Shown: positions 8,542 to 19,268, counted from the first letter of the stretch. The stretch: DNA of 64,000 nt from Lacipirellula parvula (GCF_009177095.1 NZ_AP021861.1:1488001-1552000); one strand, 5' to 3'. Translations and numbers: made by a program. The notes: generated by a model from the sequence alone, not told the origin.

Positions 8542-9201
8542 ATGTTAGATTTGTTGTTCGTTCTCGCGGCAGTCGTCGGCGGCACGGTGATGGTCTTCCA
8601 GTTCGGTTTGACCGTGCTAGGGCTCAGTGATCACGGCGATGTCGGTGATCTGGGTGACGTTGATGCTGGACACGGCCTCGACGGAGAGGCCGGCGTCCTG
8701 GATGGCGATATTTCAGGCGATCACCACACGTCGATCGGAGCCGCGGCTGACGGACAATTGCACCCCGACAGCAGTTGGCTGTTTGGCGTCGTGACGTTTC
8801 GGACGTTCGTCGCTGCTCTGGCGTTTTTCGGGCTTGCCGGCATGGCTGCATTGCGGATGGAACTGTCTCGTCCCGTCGCGCTGATTCTGGCCCTCGGGGG
8901 AGGGTTTGCCGCAATGTACGGAATGTACTGGTCGATGCGCGCCGTCGCCGGCCTGGCATCGTCCGGGAATGAGCGAATTAGCAATGCGGTGGGACGCCGG
9001 GGAACCGTTTATATCCCGATTCCGGCCGAGAATGCCGGAGCAGGGAAAGTCCAGCTTTCAATGCAGAACCGCATTGTAGAGTTTCTAGCGGTCACCGACG
9101 AAGTCGATCGTTTGCCCACCGGGGCTAAGGTGGAAGTCATTGCGGTCGCGAGCAGCGATACGCTTCATGTGCGACGGGTAGTTGAACCTGCACACGCATA
9201 A
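8542..9201 (+). CDS. NfeD-like membrane protein (OB-fold), flotillin partner
   Basis: 219 residues. One N-terminal membrane helix (LLFVLAAVVGGTVMVFQFGLTVLGL) is followed by an Asp/Gly/His-rich loop, two or three more helices (VVTFRTFVAALAFFGLAGM, VALILALGGGFAAMYGMYW) and a C-terminal beta-rich domain (about 145-215: GRRGTVYIPIPAENAGAGKV, GAKVEVIAVASSDTLHVRRV) typical of the NfeD/YqiJ/YuaF OB-fold. It lies 68 bases upstream of a flotillin gene on the same strand, the usual NfeD-SPFH operon arrangement. By family knowledge, such pairs organise membrane microdomains. No serine-protease domain (long NfeD form) is present. Confidence 0.85.
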   Translation: MLDLLFVLAAVVGGTVMVFQFGLTVLGLSDHGDVGDLGDVDAGHGLDGEAGVLDGDISGDHHTSIGAAADGQLHPDSSWLFGVVTFRTFVAALAFFGLAGMAALRMELSRPVALILALGGGFAAMYGMYWSMRAVAGLASSGNERISNAVGRRGTVYIPIPAENAGAGKVQLSMQNRIVEFLAVTDEVDRLPTGAKVEVIAVASSDTLHVRRVVEPAHA

Positions 9202-9269
9202 GATTCAGCCCATCGCATCGCTTCAAAATTAAGCCAAGAGTCATCACCGTTTAGGTTGAGGTTACTGAC

Positions 9270-10889
9270 ATGTCGCAAGTGTTGCTGCTGGCCTTTGAGA
9301 TGCCTCCTTTGAACGTCATCCTGGCGTTTGCTGGCGGTCTGACTCTAATGTGCATGATCGGCATGGTCATCTTGCTGAAGACCAACTACAAGCGCTGCTC
9401 CAGCAATCAGGTCTTAGTAATTTTCGGCAAGACCCTGCAAGGTCAGGCCGCGAAGACGGTTCACGGTGGCGCCGCGTTCGTCATTCCGCTCATTCAGGAC
9501 TACCGTTACCTCAGCCTTGAGCCGATTCAGATTGAAATCCCGCTCCGTGGAGCGTTGTCGATCGAGAACATTCGCGTCAACGTGCCAAGCGTTTTCACCG
9601 TCGCCATCGGCACGCAGCCCGACGTGATGACGAATGCGGCGATCCGCTTGCTCGATCTATCGGTGCAGGATATCCGCAAGCAAGCTGAGGAAATCATCTT
9701 CGGCCAGCTCCGGCAGGTGATCGCTTCGATGGGGATCGAGGACATCAATCGCAATCGCGATACGTTCCTTGAGCACATTCAGAACTCGGTCGAACCGGAG
9801 CTGAAGAAGATCGGCCTCGTGCTGATCAACGTCAACATCACCGACATCACCGACGAGAGCGGCTACATCGACGCGATCGGCAAGAAGGCGGCGTCGCAAG
9901 CGATTCAACAAGCCCGCGGCGACGTGGCTGATCAGGAGAAGCTCGGCGAGGTTCGCGTTGCCGACGCCGATCGCGAGAAGGCGATTCAAGTGGCGAGCGC
10001 GACGAAGCTCAAGGAAATCGGCACTCGCGAAGCCCAACGCGAGCAGGCCGTTCGCTTGGCGGAACTGGTCAAGGAACAAACGATCGGCGAGCAGACGGCC
10101 GCATATCAACGCGATATGCAGGTGAAAGAAGCCGAGCAGCTGATGCGTATTTCGGTCGCCGACGCGAACGCGAAGGCGGTCGACGGCGAAAATCAATCGG
10201 AAGCTAAAATCGCCGCTTCGCAGGCGACGCTCCTCGTGCAAAAGGCCGAGGCTTACCAGAAGGGCGAAGTCCGCAAGCGCGAAGCCGAGGCCGCGGTGGC
10301 GGAAGCGCAGCACCGGGCCATGGCCAAGGCGGCCATTGCCAATGCCGAACGCGTCGAAGCGGAAGAGCGGGCGAAGTTCGAGGCCCCGGCGAAGGCCCAG
10401 AAGGCCCGTATTCTCGTCGACGCCGCGGGCGAGGCCGAACGCGTACGTTTGGAAGCCGAGGGCGAGGCGGCGGCGATTTACGCGAAGCTCGAAGCCGAGG
10501 CTCGCGGCCAGTACGAGATCCTCGCTAAGAAGGGCGAAGGTCTCAAGCAAATCGTCGAAGCGTGCGGCGGCGCCAAGGAGGCGTTCCAACTGATGATGCT
10601 CGAGCATCTCGACAAGCTCGCCGAGTCGAGCGCGAAGGCGATCAGCAACATCAAGTTCGACAAGATCGTCGTCTGGGAAAACGGCGGCGCCAACGGCCGT
10701 TCGAACACGGCCGACTTCCTCCACAAGATGGCCGGCACGCTCCCGCCGATGATGCAAGTAATGCGCGACATCGGCGGCGTCGACATCCCCGAGAGCCTGG
10801 CGCGCCTCGCCGGCGAAGAATCGGAGAAGCCCGCGACTAACGAACGTTTCAAGGTCGAAGAAAACGGCGAGCCGGCACGCAAAGGGTAG
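9270..10889 (+). CDS. floT: Flotillin-like SPFH/band 7 protein
   Basis: 539 residues. The order is: an N-terminal hydrophobic hairpin or helix (VILAFAGGLTLMCMIGMVILLKT), an SPFH/PHB domain (about 45-220: QVLVIFGKTLQGQ, GGAAFVIPLIQDYRYLSLEP, LINVNITDITDESGYIDAIG), then a long Ala/Glu/Lys/Arg-rich coiled coil (about 225-420) with the EA-rich repeats of flotillins, and a C-terminal tail. It acts at the cytoplasmic membrane as an oligomeric scaffold. Pairing with the upstream NfeD-like gene supports the YuaF-YuaG type of operon. The gene symbol is by family, since FloT and FloA types differ. No frameshift or truncation. Confidence 0.93.
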   Translation: MSQVLLLAFEMPPLNVILAFAGGLTLMCMIGMVILLKTNYKRCSSNQVLVIFGKTLQGQAAKTVHGGAAFVIPLIQDYRYLSLEPIQIEIPLRGALSIENIRVNVPSVFTVAIGTQPDVMTNAAIRLLDLSVQDIRKQAEEIIFGQLRQVIASMGIEDINRNRDTFLEHIQNSVEPELKKIGLVLINVNITDITDESGYIDAIGKKAASQAIQQARGDVADQEKLGEVRVADADREKAIQVASATKLKEIGTREAQREQAVRLAELVKEQTIGEQTAAYQRDMQVKEAEQLMRISVADANAKAVDGENQSEAKIAASQATLLVQKAEAYQKGEVRKREAEAAVAEAQHRAMAKAAIANAERVEAEERAKFEAPAKAQKARILVDAAGEAERVRLEAEGEAAAIYAKLEAEARGQYEILAKKGEGLKQIVEACGGAKEAFQLMMLEHLDKLAESSAKAISNIKFDKIVVWENGGANGRSNTADFLHKMAGTLPPMMQVMRDIGGVDIPESLARLAGEESEKPATNERFKVEENGEPARKG

Positions 10890-10910
10890 TCGCACCGCAG
10901 TAGCCGCGGG

Positions 10911-12776
10911 TTAACGATCTGCCAGAGCGACCTCCGCTGCGGCTGCCTCCTCGCGATCCGCCCCAAACGTCTGCTCCGTCAACGACTGCGGCGTCAGCAA
11001 CACGTAAAAGAACTCGTCCTGGTCGGCTGCCGGCAAGCAGCCGACCAGGAGCGAGTCGCCGTCGGCAATCTCCTCGGCCACGGTGACGTCGCGACGCTTG
11101 ACGCGTGGGTTTTGAATCGTGATTGTTTTGCCGCGATGCATTGCGGACGTTTCCGAGACATGCTCCACGTCGGCTGTATGAATGTGGGCTTTAAGTTCCA
11201 CTCGCTTTCGATCCGTACTGTGGGTTGCGCGAAAGCGAACTCGTGAACCGACTTCCACGACTTCGATCTTCGGCTGATAGGCGCCCGAGTATCCGTCGGT
11301 GCCCTCGATGTAGCTGACGCCGATGACGAACGGACGTTGCGAGCAGTCAGCGAGACTCGCCGTTTGGCCGTTGAAGACAGTTGGCTTCGGCAGTTGGAAA
11401 ACGCTTGCCCTCGGATTGCCTTGCGCAGACTCGATGAACGCCGTCGCTTGCGCTTTACCGAGCTTCGAGACGACGATCGGCAAATGTTCGTCAGTCGTCG
11501 TGGCGACGTGTGAGAGCGTTCCGTTCGAGACGTTCGTCAGGGGCAAATCAGCGCCACGGTCGTCGTGAAAGGCTTCGAAACGCTCCCACGACAAGCCCAT
11601 CTCGGCTGCGAGGTCGCGATTCGAGCTGATCAGTCGCGTCTCGACGCAGATTTGAGTGAGTCCAGCGTCGCTCCACGCTTCAATTATTGCGCGAAGCTCT
11701 TCCTGAATTGTTTCCGGCGCGTGGACGCGGAGTCGGTCACCGGCAATGAAGAAACCTCTGCCCTCCTTAAATGACATCGTTACCGGGCGGGGCTTGTACG
11801 ATTCGCGTACTGGCAGGTTGAGCACGAGCGAGACCAGGGAGCCGAGCGAGACCTCCGGGCTGACCGACGGTTCGTCCACGGCGAGGCGTTCAAGCACCTT
11901 CGAAATGTTGTACGATTTCGAGACCGCAGTCCCTGTGTGCAGCCGTTCCCACCCATAATCGAGGGCGTTTGGGTTCTCAGCAGCTTTGGAACTATCAGCC
12001 GCTGCTGCTTCGCCTACTCTGGATTGCGCCATCCACTCTGCCACCGATGCCGGGCCTTGATTGGCTCGCGCTTCGAGGATGGGAGCGTCGGTGAGCCCGC
12101 TCCATGCGAGCAGTAAAACGAGGAGCGTGGCGACGATGACCTGCTTCCGAGTGCGCCGCCCTCGCCACTGCTTCAGCGCCGCCAGTCGGCCGCGCATCGA
12201 GCGGTGAACGGGGGATGAAAGAAACCCGAGTAGCGAGGCGTGGACGTGGATTCGCCAATGGGAGACGTAGGGCTCTCGGCCCGCCATCGAGATTAACAGC
12301 TCGCCGTAGCTGCGGCGCTCCGATTCGTTTAGTCGCGAGGCGACGAAGGCGTCGCACGCTTGTTCGCGGAGCGAGGAGTATCGACGCGCCGCAAGCCAGA
12401 AGACGGGGTTCCACCAGTGGATCGTGCGAATGACGGCGAGCAGCCAGTTCGCTGCGAGATCGTACCGACGGAGGTGGGCCGCCTCGTGCAGCATGATCAT
12501 TCGCAGTTGCTCGTCGCTCAGTTCGCTGGTCTCGTCGGGTAGCAGGAGCTGCGGACGGAAGAGCCCGACGAGCGCGGGTTGCTGCACGCCGTTGAAGATG
12601 ACGATTTCCGGGACGCGCCGTCTGTCGGCCGCGTGACAAACGTCGGCCCAAAGTTGCAGCAGCCGATGATCATCGCAGCGCGTGGCCTGTTTTAACTCGC
12701 GCCGTACATGCCAGTGCGCGAGAAGCGTTGTGGCGCCTGCGGCGATCGCTCCGCTCAGCCATAGCATCGGCAACAC
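10911..12776 (-). CDS. BlaR1-like M56 peptidase domain with secretin-like C-terminus (3' part of a stop-interrupted gene)
   Basis: 621 residues if initiated at GTG 12776. The order is a membrane helix (LSGAIAAGATTLLAHW), the M56 metallopeptidase domain with HEAAH zinc motif at residues 97-101 and a downstream EQACDAFVASRL helix, another membrane helix (KQVIVATLLVLLLAWSGLT), and an exported C-terminal domain resembling a secretin core (CVETRLISSNRDLAAEMGLSW; FNGQTASLADCSQRPFVIG; VEVGSRVRFRATH). BlaR1 relatives sense envelope stress and cleave the BlaI repressor. The frame is continuous with the 12858-13181 segment except for one TGA at 12858-12860. It may be a pseudogene, a split gene, or affected by a sequencing error. 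A fresh start at GTG 12776 is possible. Confidence 0.75.
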   Translation of the reverse strand: MLPMLWLSGAIAAGATTLLAHWHVRRELKQATRCDDHRLLQLWADVCHAADRRRVPEIVIFNGVQQPALVGLFRPQLLLPDETSELSDEQLRMIMLHEAAHLRRYDLAANWLLAVIRTIHWWNPVFWLAARRYSSLREQACDAFVASRLNESERRSYGELLISMAGREPYVSHWRIHVHASLLGFLSSPVHRSMRGRLAALKQWRGRRTRKQVIVATLLVLLLAWSGLTDAPILEARANQGPASVAEWMAQSRVGEAAAADSSKAAENPNALDYGWERLHTGTAVSKSYNISKVLERLAVDEPSVSPEVSLGSLVSLVLNLPVRESYKPRPVTMSFKEGRGFFIAGDRLRVHAPETIQEELRAIIEAWSDAGLTQICVETRLISSNRDLAAEMGLSWERFEAFHDDRGADLPLTNVSNGTLSHVATTTDEHLPIVVSKLGKAQATAFIESAQGNPRASVFQLPKPTVFNGQTASLADCSQRPFVIGVSYIEGTDGYSGAYQPKIEVVEVGSRVRFRATHSTDRKRVELKAHIHTADVEHVSETSAMHRGKTITIQNPRVKRRDVTVAEEIADGDSLLVGCLPAADQDEFFYVLLTPQSLTEQTFGADREEAAAAEVALADR

Positions 12777-12857
12777 GGTTTCGATTTGAAGGTGCTGCGT
12801 GGAGGCTGATTGAACATTCGTAGAGTAATAGGCCGTTGGAACGGCGGCTTCGGCTAC

Positions 12858-13181
12858 TCAATGTGCACGCGGCAAAGTCACAACCGTCGCGTCTCTTGTC
12901 AGTGGGCTGAGATCTAGTGGAGTCCTTGCTTCCGCGGCAAACGGAGCGAATCGCTGCAGGCTCCAGGAGCTGCCGGGAGCTGATGGAATGACGAGACGCA
13001 GCAGCACGAGCGCCCACAGGAAGGCGAGTTGGCCGGCCGTGAGCCAGCGGCGGCAGGCGAGGTTGATCGTTAGCACCACCGCCGCAAGTAGCGCTGCCGG
13101 CAGCGTCGCTTGGGCAGCGAGTCGCATTCCTATTCCGGCAACAGACGCTGCTATTTCGATCCACGACTGAGGACTGTTCAT
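12858..13181 (-). CDS. N-terminal membrane segment of the BlaR1-like protein, ending at an in-frame TGA
   Basis: 107 residues. It contains at least two membrane helices (AAQATLPAALLAAVVLTINLA and LAFLWALVLLRLVIP), matching the first two helices of M56/BlaR1 proteins, where a W-L-V-L-L-R/K-L-x-x-P segment is usual. It ends PRAH followed by TGA. The same frame then stays open into the M56 domain (VAEAAVPTAYYSTNVQ and so on), so this looks like the 5' part of one 756-codon gene. Its ATG overlaps the end of the blaI-like gene by 4 bases (13178-13181), showing translational coupling. Confidence 0.7.
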   Translation of the reverse strand: MNSPQSWIEIAASVAGIGMRLAAQATLPAALLAAVVLTINLACRRWLTAGQLAFLWALVLLRLVIPSAPGSSWSLQRFAPFAAEARTPLDLSPLTRDATVVTLPRAH

Positions 13182-13555
13182 CGCTTCTTCTCCTGCTGAT
13201 CGAGCAATTGGCGAAGCTGTGTGATTTCAGCGGACGTTAGTTTCGAGCCGCTAATGAAATGGGCGAGCAACTGGCCGCGGGCCCCGGCGAAGACCCGCTC
13301 GAGAAACGAGCTACTGGCCTGCTTGATGCAATCCTTACGCTTGGCCCGCGCTCGGTAGACGTACCGATTCCCGTCGGCCTCATAGGCGAGCACCTGCTTT
13401 TTGACGAGTCGGTGGAGCATCGTCCGCACGGTAGCGGGGGCCCACGCGCAGCGGTCTTCAAGCTGGCCGATGATTTCCTGCGAAGTGATCGGCTCGTCGT
13501 CCCAGACGACGTTCATCACTTGCCACTCGGCGTCGGAGATAGAAACTTCAGGCAT
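13178..13555 (-). CDS. blaI: BlaI/MecI/CopY-family transcriptional repressor
   Basis: 125 residues, the usual family length. The N-terminal winged helix (about 1-75) has the family markers ISDAEWQVMNVVW, TSQEIIGQL, WAPATVRTMLHRLVKKQVL and NRYVYRA. The C-terminal dimerisation helices follow (SFLERVFAGARGQLLAHF, LTSAEITQLRQLLDQQ). By analogy it represses its own operon until the co-encoded BlaR1-type protease triggers its removal. A strong palindrome starts 19 bases upstream. No beta-lactamase gene is nearby, so the regulon is probably envelope-related rather than resistance-related. If the adjacent blaR1 gene is dead, the repressor may be locked on. Confidence 0.92.
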   Translation of the reverse strand: MPEVSISDAEWQVMNVVWDDEPITSQEIIGQLEDRCAWAPATVRTMLHRLVKKQVLAYEADGNRYVYRARAKRKDCIKQASSSFLERVFAGARGQLLAHFISGSKLTSAEITQLRQLLDQQEKKR

Positions 13556-13573
13556 TGAGCGGCTCCGCGGTTT

Positions 13574-13605
13574 GTTTACGAATGTAAATAACTACATTTG
13601 TAAAC
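13574..13605 (-). promoter_or_regulatory. Probable BlaI operator: near-perfect 13-bp dyad
   Basis: GTTTACGAATGTA (13574-13586) and TACATTTGTAAAC (13593-13605) are reverse complements with one mismatch, around a 6-base spacer. Each arm also resembles the TACAnnTGTA core of BlaI/MecI operators. On the minus strand a possible -35 TTGACG (plus-strand 13608-13613) lies just upstream, so the operator would cover the spacer and -10 region. No strong -10 is visible. Confidence 0.75.
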
Positions 13606-13637
13606 AACGTCAACGCGAGCTTTCGGCGCGTGCATGC

Positions 13638-13782
13638 AGTAGCCGCGGCTAAACGAGCCGCCGGAGCGCACCAGAAGAGAGGCTCCCTCATCGGATGGCG
13701 TGACGAAGGGTGCAGGGGCAGCGCAGGGGGAGAGGCTGCGTTGAGCGGGAATCGCTCCGGTCGGTCGTTGACCGGCGGCTAC
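13638..13782. repeat. Diverged inverted-repeat element (TAGCCGCGG / GCGGCTAC family)
   Basis: Left arm 13638-13666 (GTAGCCGCGGCTAAACGAGC, then CGCCGGAGC) and right arm 13754-13782 (GCTCCGGTCGGTCGTTGACC, then GGCGGCTAC) are opposite orientations of the unit found at 25057, 31929 and 38169. A single diverged copy also follows the flotillin gene at about 10900-10928. Confidence 0.65.
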
Positions 13783-13806
13783 TCGCTTGGAGCGGATGAG
13801 CGCGGC

Positions 13807-14148
13807 TTAGTGCCGGTGCTGGCTCATCATGCGGCTGCGCTCCATCGCCTCTTCGGCGAGGCGGATGTAGCCTATTTCGTTCGTACCTGCGTACGCGCGC
13901 TGATAGGTGACGCTGAGCGCCGTGTAGCTAAACGGATCGGTTGGTTCGATCTCCGTGACGCGGACCGCGTGCTTGATCGCCTCTTCATGGCGGCCGAGCC
14001 GTTGGAGGACGACTGCCAGGGCCGAGTGGGCGAGGGCGTAATTGTCGTCGAGCGCGGTCGCTTGCTCGAGTTTTGCGACGGCTTCGTCAAGATTGCCGGC
14101 GGACTTCAGCTTGTCAGCTTCGTCATAGAGTTTTACTACGTCAGACAT
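13807..14148 (-). CDS. Small tetratricopeptide (TPR) protein
   Basis: 113 residues, made almost wholly of TPR-type helices: KLYDEADKLKSAGNLDEAVAK, then ATALDDNYALAHSALAVVLQ and RLGRHEEAIKHAVRVTEIEP. It has no signal peptide or membrane helix, so it is probably a cytoplasmic adaptor. It lies upstream of the blaI-blaR unit on the same strand, separated by 251 bases including a repeat element, so co-regulation is not obvious. The C-terminus ends with Met/His/Arg residues (MMSQHRH). Specific partner unknown. Confidence 0.8.
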   Translation of the reverse strand: MSDVVKLYDEADKLKSAGNLDEAVAKLEQATALDDNYALAHSALAVVLQRLGRHEEAIKHAVRVTEIEPTDPFSYTALSVTYQRAYAGTNEIGYIRLAEEAMERSRMMSQHRH

Positions 14149-14574
14149 GGCCGCTTACTTCTATCGGGGACTTGGGGGCGGACGGTTGCGGTCGACCGCA
14201 ATGATATACGGAGAAGCCGTAATAAGCAGCTACCGTATTCGATAGAAAGTTTACCGCGCGGCGGACGAAATAGCACGGGGTGATTTGCTCTTAGTTGTTT
14301 TAGGCTAAGAACTTAAGTGCAATTCCACGCTCCCTTGGCGGGATGAGTGGGGTAAACCACAGGCTTCTTCCGGGCGGGGAGTCGAATTATTCGACAGCGA
14401 CGAATCCGGCTTCAATCGCTAAGCCCGCACAAACGGAAAGACCGATACAAGCGATACCGGCGTGGAGACGATGGATTCCGCCGTACCGACGCCGAGCTAA
14501 TTAAACCCTGCACTGGCTCGTTGGGCGCCGCGCTAAACGACAAAAATCGGCACAAATCGAGGACCCGACCCGTG
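14149..14574. other. Divergent intergenic region between the TPR gene and lpxA
   Basis: 426 bases. It should hold the promoters of both divergent genes. It has an AT-richer patch near 14280-14325 but I could not assign -35/-10 pairs. No ORF with family resemblance and no structured RNA was recognised. Confidence 0.45.
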
Positions 14575-15438
14575 ATGATTCACCCAACCGCCGTCGTCAG
14601 CCCACGGGCTGTCGTCCACTCCAGCGTGGAAATTGGTCCGTTCTCGATCATCGAAGCGGACGCGGTGATTGGGCAAGGGTGCAAGCTCGCGGGGCGGACG
14701 ACGATTAAGTCGCACACGATCCTAGGTCGCGACGTGGTGGTCGGCGAAGGCGCGGTGCTGGGCGGGCTGCCGCAACACATCAGCCCGCCGGAGAATCCCG
14801 GCCGCGTTATCGTCGGCGAGCGGACCGTTATCCGCGAGAACGTCACGATCCATCGGGCGATGATCACCGACGGCGAGACTCGCATCGGCAGCGATTGCCT
14901 GATGATGGTCGGCAGCCACGCGGCGCACGACGTTCGCGTCGGCAATCGCGTGATTATTACGAACAACGTCCTCCTCGGAGGCCACGTGCAGATCGGCGAC
15001 CGGGCGGTGCTCGGCGGCGCCGCGGCGGTTCATCAGCACTGCCGCGTTGGTCGCCTGGCGATGGTCGGCGCCTGTGCGAAGATCGTTCAAGACGTGCCGC
15101 CGTTCGTGTTGACGGACGGCGAGATGGGCATGATCGTCGGCCTCAACCGCGTTGGGCTGCGTCGCTCGGGCATGACTCGCGAAGAAGTCGATTCGCTCAA
15201 AGAGGCTTATCGCTTGATTTATCGTCGCGGTTACCTGTTCGATGAGATGGTTGCGACGCTCGCCAAAGAACATCCGACGGGCCCGGCGACCGAGCTCAGC
15301 GAATTCTTCACCGGCGGCAAGCGCGGCTTCGCCCAAGAACGCCGCAGCCCGCCCAAGGCGACGATTCGGATTCATGCCGCAGCGGACGATCTCGAAGACG
15401 AAGATTCGGCCGGCGAACTCAAGCGCAAGGCTGGTTAG
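14575..15438 (+). CDS. lpxA: Acyl-[ACP]--UDP-N-acetylglucosamine O-acyltransferase
   Basis: 287 residues from ATG 14575; a longer TTG-started frame from 14521 has no conserved extension. It is a left-handed beta-helix with hexapeptide repeats from residue 1 to about 190 (MIHPTAVVSPRAVVHSSVEI, GPFSIIEADAVIGQGCKLAG). The catalytic His region is MVGSHAAHDVRVGNRVIITN, and the C-terminal helical domain (GLNRVGLRRSGMTREEVDSL) is typical of LpxA. It catalyses the first step of lipid A synthesis, which implies an LPS-bearing outer membrane. The C-terminus has an extra charged tail (about 35 residues). Other lpx genes are not in the window. Confidence 0.95.
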   Translation: MIHPTAVVSPRAVVHSSVEIGPFSIIEADAVIGQGCKLAGRTTIKSHTILGRDVVVGEGAVLGGLPQHISPPENPGRVIVGERTVIRENVTIHRAMITDGETRIGSDCLMMVGSHAAHDVRVGNRVIITNNVLLGGHVQIGDRAVLGGAAAVHQHCRVGRLAMVGACAKIVQDVPPFVLTDGEMGMIVGLNRVGLRRSGMTREEVDSLKEAYRLIYRRGYLFDEMVATLAKEHPTGPATELSEFFTGGKRGFAQERRSPPKATIRIHAAADDLEDEDSAGELKRKAG

Positions 15439-15466
15439 AACAAAGCAGAACACGTTGTCGCGTTTT

Positions 15467-15552
15467 TAGCCCCGGGCTCCGCCCGGGGGTGGCGCAACGC
15501 GCGACGATGCGTACAGAAGTGGATGCCGACCCCCGGGCGGAGCCCGGGGCTA
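15467..15552. repeat. 86-bp inverted-repeat element, CCCCGGGCTCCGCCCGGGG family
   Basis: Perfect 24-base arms at 15467-15490 and 15529-15552 (cores TAGCCCCGGGCTCCGCCCGG and its complement) flank a 38-base spacer. The spacer shares its start (GGTGnCGnAAC) and end (GAAnTGGnTGCCGAC) with the copy at 27116-27206. It lies between the convergent lpxA and ppdK genes. Confidence 0.85.
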
Positions 15553-15584
15553 GAGCGCGGCGAACGCCATCCGCTCAACCCAAC

Positions 15585-15622
15585 AAAAAAGCGTCGTGCG
15601 AAGCAGGGGCTTCGCACGACGC
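15585..15622 (-). terminator. Rho-independent terminator of ppdK
   Basis: On the minus strand a perfect 14-bp stem (GCGTCGTGCGAAGC and its complement, 15591-15622) with a 4-base loop is followed by six T residues (plus-strand A-run 15585-15590). It sits 33 bases past the ppdK stop. Confidence 0.88.
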
Positions 15623-15654
15623 TGTTGTTGTTATTCGACGTGAGCCGTCGATGC

Positions 15655-18324
<2,670 letters not shown>

Positions 18325-18677
18325 CGTTGTTAGTTACCTTGTGAGATCGATGAAAACGTTGAATCGTGAGCCGAGGCGCGACGGGCGCCGGCGACGGACC
18401 TGCTGCGAGAGCTAGGTTAAACGTCGCCAAGTTCGGCACTGCTGTTGTTCGGTGGCGTCGGCCGTGACGGCGACGCGGCATGTGGGCGTGAGGCTGGTTT
18501 TCCAGGGATTCCCGCCGGCTGAAAACAAGCCCTACAGGCTAGCCATGGGGGTGGAGAGCGTCAAGGCGGCGAGGGGGCGGGCGGCGGCTGTGTGGCCGGG
18601 GAGATGGCTGCGGGGCAGGGCGTTCGATTCGCGTGGAGCGGCGAGAGGCAAGGATTGGCTGCGGGGCGAGGTGGTTG
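18325..18677. other. Divergent intergenic region, ppdK / CPBP protease
   Basis: 353 bases, GC-rich. It must contain the ppdK promoter (minus strand) and probably one for the CPBP gene. I could not assign either with confidence. Open frames here are low-complexity Arg/Gly/Ala and look like shadows. Confidence 0.4.
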
Positions 18678-19268
18678 ATGAAGATTCAGCGAAACGTGGC
18701 GGGGATGGCGACGGCCTTCGAGGCAGGGCTTGGAGTGCTCGGCATTCTGCTCTGTTGGTGGTTCGAGATTCCGTTGCGGGAGCGGCTCGCCGTTTCGTGG
18801 AACGCGGCTGGCCGCAGCGTCGTCGCGGTGATTCCAATGGCCGTGCTGCTGGTGGTGGCGATGCGTTCGTCGTGGCGGCCGCTGGCCGAGTTGCGGCGGC
18901 AGGTGGCGGCGATGGTGGGAGTGTGCTTCAGCGGCGCCGCGGTGTGGGAGCTTGCGCTGTTGTCGTTGGCGGCGGGGTTGGGGGAGGAGTTGTTGTTCCG
19001 CGGGGCGCTGCAGCCGCTGGCGGCGCGGTGGTGGGGACCTGCCATTGGGTTAGTCGTGGCGAGTCTTTTGTTCGGAGCCGTGCACGCGGCGTCGGTGACT
19101 TACTTCGTGTTGGCGACTGGCGTGGGGGCATACCTCGGTTGGCTGGCGCAGGCGTCGGAGGAGTTGGTGACGCCGATTGTCGTCCATGCGGTTTATGATT
19201 TTGCGGCGCTTGTGTGGCTGCTGCGGGTGGTGCGCGATGATGCTGGCCGGGATGAGGCCGTGGATTGA
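18678..19268 (+). CDS. CPBP-family intramembrane metalloprotease
   Basis: 196 residues from ATG 18678. Several membrane helices carry the three CPBP/Abi motifs: GLGEELLFRGALQPL (EExxxR), LLFGAVHAASV (FxxxH) and TPIVVHAVYDFAALVW (HxxxN/D-type; here the third motif ends in D). The family includes CAAX prenyl proteases and bacteriocin self-immunity proteins; the substrate is unknown. An upstream in-frame start at 18633 is less likely because the hydrophobic N-terminus begins after 18678. Confidence 0.85.
   Translation: MKIQRNVAGMATAFEAGLGVLGILLCWWFEIPLRERLAVSWNAAGRSVVAVIPMAVLLVVAMRSSWRPLAELRRQVAAMVGVCFSGAAVWELALLSLAAGLGEELLFRGALQPLAARWWGPAIGLVVASLLFGAVHAASVTYFVLATGVGAYLGWLAQASEELVTPIVVHAVYDFAALVWLLRVVRDDAGRDEAVD

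Noticed and set aside
9657-10895. 412-codon minus-strand frame
   Set aside because: Antisense shadow of the flotillin coiled coil.
12858-12860. TGA in the BlaR1-like gene as a selenocysteine codon
   Set aside because: M56 proteins have no conserved Cys/Sec at this loop, and no selenocysteine insertion hairpin is evident just downstream.
13630-14283. 217-codon plus-strand frame
   Set aside because: Overlaps the TPR gene in antisense and a repeat element; no motifs.
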